The notes beneath the pieces were generated by a model. It did no database searches. It had not been told where the DNA came from and saw nothing but the letters and a program-made list of their open reading frames with translations. Of a DNA stretch of 64,000 nt, positions 43,597 to 51,794 are shown one piece after another. Position numbers and translations under genes: made by a program. The stretch is from assembly GCA_041752315.1 (NCBI GenBank), contig JBGSHJ010000001.1, forward strand, positions 62,001-126,000. Direction: 5' to 3'. This DNA comes from SYFY01 sp041752315 (GTDB taxonomy: Bacteria; Pseudomonadota; Gammaproteobacteria; Pseudomonadales; Azotimanducaceae). How positions within the stretch are numbered: the stretch's first letter is position 1; each line of letters begins with the position of its first letter.

Positions 43597-43844
43597 CGCC
43601 AGGAGACTACTGGTTTGTGCCGGCTTGTAAGCTCGACCAACTGATCCATGCTGATTAGTGTGCTGTTCTCAAGTCGGTTGTGTACGCCACGGGCGATGGA
43701 ATCTGATTCCAGCATGAACACCGACCTTCCATCGATTTCCGCATACACGCCGTCCTGCAGCAGTACGATGGTGTCGTATTGCTGGCAACGTTTTCTGCAC
43801 GCTTTGTGACCTGTACGACTGAAGACGAGATGGAGTGTGCTCAT
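43593..43844 (-). CDS. tusB: Sulfur relay protein TusB
   Basis: An 83-residue DsrH-fold subunit of the TusBCD heterohexamer. The start MSTLHLVFSRTGHKACRKRC and the pattern DTIVLLQDGVYAEIDGRSVF fit the family. The ATG at 43844 overlaps the tusC stop; an ATG four codons upstream is less likely. Confidence 0.87.
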   Translation of the reverse strand: MSTLHLVFSRTGHKACRKRCQQYDTIVLLQDGVYAEIDGRSVFMLESDSIARGVHNRLENSTLISMDQLVELTSRHKPVVSWR

Positions 43845-44206
43845 CAGTCGTTCCACACCAGATCGTGGTTGCCAATCAGTTCTGCTTGTTCTCCGACGGA
43901 CAGCAGACAGACCGGAATGATCGAGTCACTTGTTTGCAAACTGCGACTCGACAGACTATCGGCACAAACGTATAAAGTCTCTATTTCGTAGTCTGGCAGC
44001 GCACGCAGCAGTTTACCAACAGTGCGACGACCAATCAGGTCAGCGCGTTGATCCGTAAGCAAAGCGAATACAGCGTCGTCCAGCAGGAGAACGGAAACTC
44101 TCATTTCAAACGCGGCCGCAACCAGCGCTGCATCGAGTGCCTCAGGCACATAGACGCCGTCATAGGGCGCCCTGCGCAGCATGAGAAGGAGCTTTAGCTT
44201 TTTCAT
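43844..44206 (-). CDS. tusC: Sulfur relay protein TusC
   Basis: A 120-residue DsrF-fold subunit. The start KKLKLLLMLRRAPYDGVYVP and the segment ALDAALVAAAFEMRVSVLLL are family-like (P-Y-G near residue 14, then the D-A-L-A-A helix). The ATG at 44206 begins two bases after the tusD stop; a further ATG at 44230 would overlap tusD. Confidence 0.88.
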   Translation of the reverse strand: MKKLKLLLMLRRAPYDGVYVPEALDAALVAAAFEMRVSVLLLDDAVFALLTDQRADLIGRRTVGKLLRALPDYEIETLYVCADSLSSRSLQTSDSIIPVCLLSVGEQAELIGNHDLVWND

Positions 44207-44208
44207 AA

Positions 44209-44601
44209 TCAGTTCACGAACGTTATGCACTGGTCGGACTCGATGACCGCATCGATCAATTGACCGAGCCCGACGACTACAAATGGATCGGCGATGTTGC
44301 CGGACGGACGTTCGTAGCGATCTGCTTCTTCCTGATTCAGGACGCCGCGCCGAAGCGCTGCAGCGATACAGACTGCGAGTTCACAGCCGTGATCACGAGC
44401 AAGAACCTGCCAGCCGACCAGGATATCGTTCTCTTCCTGGGGGGGTACCCTGGTGGCCAACGCGTTTTGTGCACCATCCAGATAAAAGAAGACCCGCTGA
44501 AGTCCATGGCCACCGGTGAACAGCGCTCGCGCGAAGGCAAGCGCCGTGTGACTGCCCTGGCCTGAGTGTGGTGCGCTGTGAACGATGAGGGTGAACTTCA
44601 T
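44209..44601 (-). CDS. tusD: Sulfurtransferase TusD
   Basis: A 130-residue DsrE-fold catalytic subunit. The persulfide-carrying Cys is in LAVCIAAALRRGV (Cys78, as in E. coli TusD). It receives sulfur from TusA and passes it to TusE. First gene of the tusDCBE operon, which converges on cysG, the arrangement I recall from Pseudomonas. The 275 bases upstream should hold its promoter; I cannot name one. Confidence 0.93.
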   Translation of the reverse strand: MKFTLIVHSAPHSGQGSHTALAFARALFTGGHGLQRVFFYLDGAQNALATRVPPQEENDILVGWQVLARDHGCELAVCIAAALRRGVLNQEEADRYERPSGNIADPFVVVGLGQLIDAVIESDQCITFVN

Positions 44602-44876
44602 GGATTTGGAATATTCGGCAGAGGGGTCTCTGGACCGGGCAGTTTGCAGGGTTCCTGCCTATTCTGCAAACCAATGAATTCATTGACCAATACACCTGCC
44701 AGTTTCTGTCAGTTTCCGGATGAATCCCACTCAACAGCAGATCGCGGGCGGACCGTTGTCGAGAGCTTGTCAGCAGTCGGTGAATGATCGGGAAGTTTCC
44801 GGGCCTGGGAATCCAGGCAGGTCTCATCCTGCATGGCTTCCCCACTCCTTGCATCCATCGCTGACCACGTCGTCGT

Positions 44877-45698
44877 TCAGCGACCGAGAAAGTCAATCAG
44901 TTCCTTGGTAAACCGTTGTTTGTGGGTTGCGAACAGGCCATGCGGTGCGCCGTCATACTCAACCAGCGTGTTCTGCTTGATGGCCCTTGCCGCAGCCCGA
45001 CTCGAAGCATCGATCGGTACCGTCTGGTCCTCGGTGCCATGGATGATGAGCGTGGGCACCTTGAACGCCGAAAGGTCACCGCGGAAGTCGGTACTCGAGA
45101 ACGACTTCAAGCACTCCAAGGTGGCTTTGAGGCTGGCCTGCATCGCAACGCTGCGCGCCCACGTCAGCAGTTCGTCACTGACCGGATGTTGTGCCTTGTC
45201 TACGCCGAAAAAGGTTCGGAAGAAACCCGCCAGAAACTTGGGCCGGTCCTCTTCAAGCGCGCGAGCTGTCTTGTCGAATATGGCCTGTTCGGTGCCGGTG
45301 GGGTTTTCGGGCGTCTTCAACCGGAAAGGCAGCACCGAAGAAACGAGCACGGCCTGTACGACCGACTTCCCACCATGTCGTGACATATAGCGAGCCACCT
45401 CGCCACCGCCCATCGAAAAACCCACGAGTACGGCGTCTCGCGCTCCGGTCTGCTCGACAACCGCGGCCAGATCGTCGGCGAGCGTGTCGTAGTCGTAGCC
45501 AGTCCACGGCTGTGAGGAGCGCCCGAAGCCGCGGCGGTCATAGGCAATCGCGCGATGGCCCGCGTTGGCGATCGCCATGGTCTGGTCGTCCCAACTGTCG
45601 GCCGACAGCGGCCAGCCATGAATCAGGAAGACAGGTCGGCCTGAGCCCCAGTCCTTGACATAGAGCTTGGTCTTTTCCGCGGCAGTAACGTAGTTCAT
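44877..45698 (-). CDS. Alpha/beta hydrolase, non-heme chloroperoxidase-like
   Basis: A 273-residue alpha/beta-fold hydrolase. The oxyanion motif HGWPLSAD, the nucleophile elbow G-F-S-M-G-G (Ser near residue 97), the acid in HGTEDQTVPID and the terminal His in YDGAPHGLFATHK complete the catalytic set. The pattern resembles cofactor-free haloperoxidases and aryl esterases. It is preceded by GGGAAAGA. It is intact despite lying among gene remnants. Confidence 0.88.
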   Translation of the reverse strand: MNYVTAAEKTKLYVKDWGSGRPVFLIHGWPLSADSWDDQTMAIANAGHRAIAYDRRGFGRSSQPWTGYDYDTLADDLAAVVEQTGARDAVLVGFSMGGGEVARYMSRHGGKSVVQAVLVSSVLPFRLKTPENPTGTEQAIFDKTARALEEDRPKFLAGFFRTFFGVDKAQHPVSDELLTWARSVAMQASLKATLECLKSFSSTDFRGDLSAFKVPTLIIHGTEDQTVPIDASSRAAARAIKQNTLVEYDGAPHGLFATHKQRFTKELIDFLGR

Positions 45699-45922
45699 GA
45701 CGTCTTTCCCAATTGGATTACGGGTAATCGCGTCGCCGCGCCATCGCGGAAGCGTGAGGGTGCATGATTTGCGACTCGGCGCGGGCTGTCAGTGCGCGAG
45801 CGAACGCATCGAGTGAAACGAATGACTGCAGGCTCAGCAGCCGGCGGGTGGCTGTGTTCGATGGCGAACAGAATTCGATTGAACCTATTGCGATCATCCG
45901 ATTACACGAGTGGCAGGTTACG

Positions 45923-46558
45923 ATGGATTCGAGCGACACCGGACGACGGCCACACTGCTCGATGCTCCGATCACTCACGGTTGCAGACTTGTTTACTTTG
46001 GCGAATGGGAGCTGCGGCACAATCGCCATCTTCTTGTGCTTGAACTACATCGCTGATGGGCGGCAACACTACTTCTGGTACGCGTTTGTCTTGCTTTACG
46101 GGGCACTGGTCTGCGACGTTTTCGATGGATATTGGGCCAGGCGCTCGCGTCGGCAATCGGTGTTGGGAGCGGATCTTGATTCTCTGGCCGATATCGTATC
46201 CTTCGGTGTTGCGCCGGCCGTGCTGGGTTTCACGCTAGGGCTTCGCGGCGGCTGGGATATCGCCATCCTTACGTTTTTCGTCGTCTGCGGCATCAGCCGA
46301 CTGGCACGGTTCAACGTCACAGCCGAAACCTTGTCGGAGGGGACGGGTAAAGTCCCATACTTTGAAGGTACGCCGATTCCAACCAGTATCGTCATCGTCT
46401 CCCTTCTCGGGGTGGTGTTTGCACTGGAGGCCAGCGGTGAGGCGTTGTGGTTGGGCAGCCATCGTATCGGTCCGGCGATGCTGCATCCGCTGGTGTTGAT
46501 CTACGCCATCAGCGGCATGGGTATGATCAGTGCAACGCTTCGCATTCCGAAGCTTTGA
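45923..46558 (+). CDS. CDP-diacylglycerol--serine O-phosphatidyltransferase-like
   Basis: A 211-residue membrane enzyme with the CDP-alcohol phosphatidyltransferase signature D-G-x2-A-R-x8-G-x3-D-x3-D (FDGYWARRSRRQ, then LGADLDSLADIVSFG). The core ADLFTLANGSCGTIAIFL and FGVAPAVLGFTLGLRGG is most like type II PssA, which makes phosphatidylserine. The ATG at 45923 is preferred; an open frame from 45764 would add 53 unconserved residues. It stands beside a broken cardiolipin synthase gene, so two phospholipid genes are adjacent. Confidence 0.82.
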   Translation: MDSSDTGRRPHCSMLRSLTVADLFTLANGSCGTIAIFLCLNYIADGRQHYFWYAFVLLYGALVCDVFDGYWARRSRRQSVLGADLDSLADIVSFGVAPAVLGFTLGLRGGWDIAILTFFVVCGISRLARFNVTAETLSEGTGKVPYFEGTPIPTSIVIVSLLGVVFALEASGEALWLGSHRIGPAMLHPLVLIYAISGMGMISATLRIPKL

Positions 46559-46620
46559 CTTAACACCGTAGCGGACATCAGGCCAGGACGTCCAGCGCAT
46601 CCCTGAGATTGGGGAAGCCG

Positions 46621-47219
46621 ATGACGATTATTCTAATCACCGTGATCATGACAATAATCGCCGCGATGATCGTGTTGAATTTCGCGACCGGCGAAAAGGG
46701 GGGGGCGTGGAGATCCAGCGCTTTCATGAACCCCACTGGCTTAACCGGGCGTGGCTCAACAATCGCACACACCGCAAGGTATTGGTCGTCGACGGAATCA
46801 TTGCGTTCACTGGAGGTGTCGGCATCTCGGATCTGTGGGCAGACGACGCGCAGGATCCCGCGCCGTCTGGGGTGATCTTCTTGCTGCAGGAGCTGAAATC
46901 TACGAGTACGAGCCGACAACGTACCACTGCAAAATGATGATCGTTGATGAGTTGATGGTCTCGGTAGGCTCGACGAATTTCGACAACCGTTCTTTCAACC
47001 TTAACGACGAGGCCAACCTGAATATCTATGATGCGGCGTTCGCCCTGCAGCAGGTCGCGACCTTCCGAGAGGATCTGGAAAGGTCGCGTCAAATCACGCT
47101 CGAGCAGTGGCGCCAGCGGCCGTGGACGGAGAAACTCTGGGAACACGCTGCGGCCGTGCATGATGAGCGCCGAGGCGTTCGACGTGCTCATCAGCAAGTC
47201 CAAGGGGCCGATCCTGTAG
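46621..47219 (+). pseudogene. Broken phospholipase D/cardiolipin synthase gene
   Basis: Three pieces in three frames. 46621-46700 encodes an N-terminal membrane helix (MTIILITVIMTIIAAMIVL, then NFATGEK). 46707-46880 holds the first HKD motif as THRKVLVVDGIIAFTGG with GISDLW after it. 46890-47219 holds the second as YHCKMMIVDELMVSVGSTNF followed by DNRSFNLNDEANLNI and ends near WRQRPWTEKLWEHAAA. Both HKD motifs survive, but the parts that should separate them and that should follow the helix are missing, so it has suffered deletions as well as frameshifts. Confidence 0.85.
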
Positions 47220-47297
47220 AGGTACCCATGGTACTCACCGATGTGACTTCGAAACGATGCTGCCGCTACTTAGACGGAAAGGTTGAACAGTGGGAAG

Positions 47298-47323
47298 ACT
47301 GTGGCGGCGAACGCCGCCACAGT
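47298..47323. terminator. Perfect 11-bp GC-rich hairpin
   Basis: ACTGTGGCGGC and GCCGCCACAGT flank the tetraloop GAAC. It sits between the broken phospholipase gene and the end of the protease gene. There is no T-tract; it may be a terminator or a trace of a mobile element. Confidence 0.5.
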
Positions 47324-47433
47324 TGAAGGAAGGGTCGCAGGGGCACTGGCAGATTAGATGGCTGTCTGTGTAGAGCACCCGCCAGCGCGCGTGCGCTGAA
47401 AAGGTGCTGGACACACGTTTCCAGCATGCCGTT

Positions 47434-48441
47434 TCAAGGGGCGGTCCGCGCGGCGTTGAGAAATGCGAGTACCACTGAATTGATGCGTGTTCCGCTGTTT
47501 GTTCCATTGAGCACACCGTAGGCGTGTATCCCGATGGCACAAGGACCCTGGCATCCCGAACCCACGCGGTCAGGTTCGAAGATCGGGCTGCCGCTCTGTC
47601 CGCCGGCCGTGTCGATCCGATAACGGACTTTAAGGGGGGCGGGTAGCGAGGAGATCACGTCGCCACTGCCCGACCATGCCGTACCCGACGGCTTGTCTCC
47701 CGGATAGCCGGAGATGTCCACCGAGAGACCGTTGATTGCGTTCAGATTGTGGATGCCGAAAAATCCTGTGGTGGCTCCGACGTTGCAGTTCAGTTTGAAC
47801 GCGCCGTAGTCGTTCAAATCGGAGCCACCGGTTCTCCATGCGGTAGGAACGAACAGCGTGCGCGCCGTGCAACTACCGAACGGATTGCTGGTCGCATCGC
47901 GGGCTGGGAAAAACACGATGTTCGTGCTGAAGACGCTTCCCGGCCCTCCGTGCAGGCAATGCGCGGCCGTCGCCACGGTGTTGTTGTTGATCAGCCATCC
48001 GGTGCAGATGAAGTTTGAGGTTCCCTGGCGGAATGTGATTTGCCCGATCGCCCGTTCCGGGTGTCCGGTCAAGGCCGGGTAGTAGCGCTTGCGGTTGTCG
48101 TGATTGCCGATGACGGACTCCGCGGCTGCACGCTCCGCCTTGCTGGCTTTTTTGATGTAGTAAGGGACGGGAGAAGTCAGGTTCTTCAGTTCAGCCAGTT
48201 CCGCAGGTGTGATGCGTCCTGCTGGAAATTCCGAATTTGCATCTGGCTGGACTCCAGGCCCCACTTTACCGTAAGAGCCGTTGAAACCACGGGCACTGGA
48301 CGCTTCGGGAACTGCGACGTACGAACCGTCGCTGGTGGAGATTTCCACTGCCTGTGCAGGTTCATTCAGGCTGAGAGCGGTAAGGACGGCCACTCCTAGG
48401 AAAGATGAAGTCAGATTGGAGCGAGAGATTCTTGGGTACAT
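47434..48441 (-). CDS. Secreted trypsin-like serine protease
   Basis: A 335-residue exported protease of the chymotrypsin/V8 (S1) type. The signal peptide ends at about LTALSLNEPAQAVE. After a propeptide-like region of about 100 residues, the triad is His161 (ATAAHCLHGG), Asp211 (SDLNDYGAFKL) and Ser283 (GGQSGSPIF). It resembles glutamyl endopeptidase-like and metazoan-style trypsins of environmental bacteria. I chose the ATG at 48441, with GGAGG about 13 bases upstream; ATG 48474 and GTG 48495 are in-frame alternatives. It is intact within the remnant-rich zone. Confidence 0.82.
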   Translation of the reverse strand: MYPRISRSNLTSSFLGVAVLTALSLNEPAQAVEISTSDGSYVAVPEASSARGFNGSYGKVGPGVQPDANSEFPAGRITPAELAELKNLTSPVPYYIKKASKAERAAAESVIGNHDNRKRYYPALTGHPERAIGQITFRQGTSNFICTGWLINNNTVATAAHCLHGGPGSVFSTNIVFFPARDATSNPFGSCTARTLFVPTAWRTGGSDLNDYGAFKLNCNVGATTGFFGIHNLNAINGLSVDISGYPGDKPSGTAWSGSGDVISSLPAPLKVRYRIDTAGGQSGSPIFEPDRVGSGCQGPCAIGIHAYGVLNGTNSGTRINSVVLAFLNAARTAP

Positions 48442-49554
48442 GTTCGTCTTCTTACCTCCGTGGTAGCGTTTCATATTTCCGGCGAGATTTTTCACCGTGC
48501 CTGGACGACAGTGCTCACGACATGGGGGTCGTAGACTGTCGGTCGGTTGACGTGAGAAATCCCCTCCCTTGTGCGACGGCGACGGGTGTCCCGACGTTCA
48601 TGTCTAGCAGGCTCTTCCGCAAGAGAAATGTCAACAACAGGCCCTTGCAAACATGTAAGCGGGATGCATGGGTTCAATCACGACGGCGAGCGCACAGCGC
48701 GCACGACGGTGAGGGACGGTTACGGGTCCGTTGAGGGAGAGTCGCGGGACTGTTGCGCGCGTCTCCACGCGGTACCATCCGGGCCGAGCATCGGAAGGCA
48801 GCCGGGGATTGGTGGTTGTCGTGCGGCGTGTTGACCTTGTGAAAGCTTGCACAGATAACGATGCATTCCGCCATGACCACGAGCCGATTGGGGAGGGCAT
48901 CGACCTCCTCGTCCACGTCTTGGTGTTCCACATCGAGATAGGCGGCCAGCAAGATTTCGAGCGAGCAGTCGATTTACAGATGAAGCACCTGTACGAGAAC
49001 GTCATCATCCGAGAAGTCAGCGCCGTCGCGGATGCAACCTCCCACCATCGAGCGACCAGCCAGGAATCGAGCAGCGGAGCGTCTGCCCACCACACCGAAG
49101 ATACTCTGGGTGTCCAATGGCCCCAGCCGTGTCGGTGTGCGATGCCACGGAAGCCGATCGTCTGAAGTCCATCCTCCGCTTCTTCTTGATGGTAGGTCGG
49201 TGACCGACGGCAGATCGTCGATCCGGGCATCTGACCCTTCCGGTTTCGTCTTTAAATGGCTGGCGATCTCGCCCCCTGGCTGACCGCGCCTGTCCCCTCC
49301 GTCTGGTACTTCAGCGTTTTAGCGATGGAATGAGCACGACCGAAGTTCAGCAGCAGGCTCGCCATATGAACGGCAGGCGGTGACCTGCAGCCGACTCCGA
49401 TGTTGCTCAGGGCTTCTTTGAATTCTGGAGAAAGCGGTTTTCAGGTGTGTCGGGTTCCTCCGCAGCGGATCATCCGTCAAAATCTGACGCGACAACTGTA
49501 GTAGTGGCACGAACCCCCCCCTTACTATTGGCAGCAAGCGGTAGAAAACAAGGT
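48442..49554. other. Long region without a supportable gene
   Basis: About 1.1 kb. Open frames exist on both strands but none carries a motif I recognise. On the minus strand a coding-like run (about 49100 to 48750) reads FLAGRSMVGGCIRDGADFSD, meets a TAA near 48975 and goes on as ILLAAYLDVEHQDVDEEVDA, so it may be a decayed gene. The plus-strand frame over the same stretch is His-rich and looks like its shadow. Confidence 0.4.
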
Positions 49555-49940
49555 GGTGGACGATTGCTGGGCGCAGCACAGGAATTCGCCGTCCGACGAA
49601 TCATCTGCGAACAGCGCCTTGGGCAACTGAAGATGGAGTTTGCATGGTGGAACCGGGCAGCGGTCATGCAGCTGATCAAACGCGAGTGTGCCATCAAGCC
49701 ATGCGTAAAGTATGTGGGCAACTACCTCGAGCATTGGGGATTCACCACGCAGAAGCCGATCAAGAAGGCTTGCGAGCAACGTCCGGAAGCGGTGCAGACA
49801 TCGCTTGAGACAAGGTGTCCCGCCATCGAGGCGAGAGCCAGGGTTGAAGGAGCCGAAATTCACTGGGGCGTTGAGACGGCGGCGGTCAACACCGATGTGC
49901 CTGTTGCGAGCGCGGTGTTTTGGCAGACCAACACACACTT
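49555..49940 (+). pseudogene. Truncated IS630-family transposase
   Basis: The segment KRECAIKPCVKYVGNYLEHW followed by GFTTQKPIKKACEQRPEAVQ is the helix-turn-helix and linker of IS630-family transposases. It continues to GAEIHWGVETAAVNTDV, where the first catalytic Asp of the DDE triad should be (W-G-D-E-T); the codon at 49870-49872 is GTT (Val) instead of GAT. The frame then loses all likeness, and the upstream N-terminal part is missing as well. No terminal inverted repeats or TA duplication were found. Confidence 0.8.
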
Positions 49941-49954
49941 GCGGGGATCGACCA

Positions 49955-50404
49955 TCATGGCGGGGCTGTACGCTGCCGGTCATTCGGCAAGTTGTCCAGC
50001 GTCAGCACCATGGCTGGTGTGTGCGCTTCAAGCACGCGAATCTCCAGCGATTCGGAAACTCTGTCGTCGAGCCGGGCAACGACACGGAATCGCCCCGGGG
50101 GTAGGGGCCATCTGAAGTGTCCCGATTCATTGCTCAGTACGCCGAGGTCGGGAATTGCAGCGCAAGGTTCGCCGATGCACTCGACCTGGATGAACGCGCC
50201 GGCGACGGGAGAGCCGTCATTGTACAGGACGGTTCCACCAAGACCATGGTCCATAGCACCTGCGGGCAATGTGTCGTCCGTCGAATCGTTATCGACCTGA
50301 TGCGCGACCACCTCATTGTCATCGTCCGTATCCGGGTCTGCCTCGCATGACGCGAGTGCTAACAAAAGTGCGATGATTAACAGCATCGTCATATCATTGC
50401 GCAT
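49955..50404 (-). CDS. Small lipoprotein with a carboxypeptidase-regulatory-like domain
   Basis: A 149-residue probable lipoprotein. The signal MLLIIALLLALASC ends in a lipobox with Cys (LASC). A very acidic linker (DPDTDDDNEVV) follows. Then comes a beta-sandwich domain like the carboxypeptidase regulatory/CnaB fold: GTVLYNDGSPVAGAFIQVEC, GHFRWPLPPGRFRVVARLDD. Such domains bind or present other domains at the surface. The ATG at 50404 has GAAGAG eight bases upstream; ATG 50425 is possible. Role unknown. Confidence 0.65.
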   Translation of the reverse strand: MRNDMTMLLIIALLLALASCEADPDTDDDNEVVAHQVDNDSTDDTLPAGAMDHGLGGTVLYNDGSPVAGAFIQVECIGEPCAAIPDLGVLSNESGHFRWPLPPGRFRVVARLDDRVSESLEIRVLEAHTPAMVLTLDNLPNDRQRTAPP

Positions 50405-50666
50405 TCTGCGATCTCTTCGTGTCATCGACCAATCTTCGTAGAAGAGTACTCCACCGTCGATCACTGCTGGTAGTGACATCCTGATGGTTTGTTGCCGACT
50501 AACCAGTTGAGGTATCCATCTCCGATGGCAGCACTCAAGACAATGAGTGGCTCCGATGCGTGCAAACGGCAACATGATAGAGACCGAAAACACGTTGGCA
50601 CTCGTAACCTGGCGCGATCGGGCAGACTGCTTGCAAACGAGGAGGAGCCATACGTTCTGGACGTAC
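50405..50666. other. Gap between lipoprotein gene and galE
   Basis: About 260 bases with no supportable gene. I see no clear promoter for the lipoprotein gene. Confidence 0.3.
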
Positions 50667-51695
50667 TCAGTCGTCATAACCCTGGGGATGCCTGCTCTGC
50701 CAGCGCCAGACGTCGGCGCACATGCGATCCAGATCGTATTCCGCCTGCCAGCCGAGTTCGGCCAGGGCCTTTTCCGGATTGGCATAGGTGCTCCCCGCAT
50801 CGCCCGGCCTGCGTTCGGTCAGATCGTAGGGGATTGGTTTTCCGCTGGCCCGCTCGAAGGCTTTCACCGCATCGAGTACCGAATAACCGCGTCCGGTACC
50901 CAGATTGTGGACCGAAATTCGAGGACCCTGGGAGAGGTAACCCAGTGCTGCGAGGTGTCCGCGGGCAAGATCGACCACGTGGATGTAGTCGCGCACACCG
51001 GTGCCATCGGGCGTGTCGTAGTCACTGCCAAAAACTCGCAGACGGGCAAGTCGGCCGACTGCGACCTGACTGATGTACGGCATCAGATTGTTGGGAATGT
51101 CGCGTGGATCCTCGCCGATTTCGCCGCTGGCGTGTGCACCCACCGGGTTGAAGTAGCGAAGTATGGAGATACGCCAGGTTGGATCGCTGCGATACAGGTC
51201 CTGAAGAACGTACTCGACCATCAACTTGGTCTGTCCGTAAGGATTGATCGCGCCGGTTGGCGCGGTCTCACTGACTGGAACCTGTTCGGGAATGCCATAG
51301 ACCGTCGCCGAGGAACTGAATACCAGTGTCTTGACTCCTGCGGTGTTCATGGCGTCGATCAGGCTCAGGGTCCCGTGCATGTTGTTGTCGTAGTATCGCA
51401 GCGGTTCGGCCACCGACTCCCCCACTGCCTTCAAACCGGCAAAGTGAATGACGGCGTCAATGGTGTGGTTGGCGAAAATGTCTCCGAGCTTCGCGGAGTC
51501 GCGGATATCTCCTTCAACAAACCGGAGATTGCGCTGGGTAATGGTCTCGACAGCCTGCAGGGAGCGTCGGCTGCTGTTGGACAGGTTGTCCAGTACCACA
51601 ACTTCGTAGCCTGCCTGCAAGAGTTCCACACACATGTGGCTGCCGATATAGCCGGCGCCGCCAGTGACCAGAATTGTCTGTTTGTTGTTCGTCAT
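50667..51695 (-). CDS. galE: UDP-glucose 4-epimerase
   Basis: A 342-residue extended SDR that interconverts UDP-glucose and UDP-galactose (and often the N-acetyl forms). The NAD motif is TGGAGYIGSH; the catalytic Ser and Y-x3-K are in FSSSATVYG and NPYGQTKLMVE. The substrate loop RYFNPVGAHASGEIGEDP is typical GalE. I chose the ATG at 51695, giving MTNNKQTILVTGG; an ATG four codons upstream is possible. Third gene of a nucleotide-sugar run on this strand. Confidence 0.95.
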   Translation of the reverse strand: MTNNKQTILVTGGAGYIGSHMCVELLQAGYEVVVLDNLSNSSRRSLQAVETITQRNLRFVEGDIRDSAKLGDIFANHTIDAVIHFAGLKAVGESVAEPLRYYDNNMHGTLSLIDAMNTAGVKTLVFSSSATVYGIPEQVPVSETAPTGAINPYGQTKLMVEYVLQDLYRSDPTWRISILRYFNPVGAHASGEIGEDPRDIPNNLMPYISQVAVGRLARLRVFGSDYDTPDGTGVRDYIHVVDLARGHLAALGYLSQGPRISVHNLGTGRGYSVLDAVKAFERASGKPIPYDLTERRPGDAGSTYANPEKALAELGWQAEYDLDRMCADVWRWQSRHPQGYDD

Positions 51696-51794
51696 CCTGT
51701 TAAGCATCCGTTCCAGTTGTTGGGGGCCATCATGCTGCGCCGTTGCAGGGCTTGTCCGCGTTTTCGCCAAAGTTGCATGAAGACGGCGCGTGGC

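Noticed and set aside
43282..44601. tusDCBE read as inverted relative to cysG by a rearrangement
   Set aside because: The convergent layout of cysG and tusDCBE is what I recall from Pseudomonas, so no inversion is needed to explain it.
48731..49165. Plus-strand open frame of 144 codons, His-rich
   Set aside because: Its composition is that of a shadow frame; the minus strand over the same stretch looks more coding-like, though broken.
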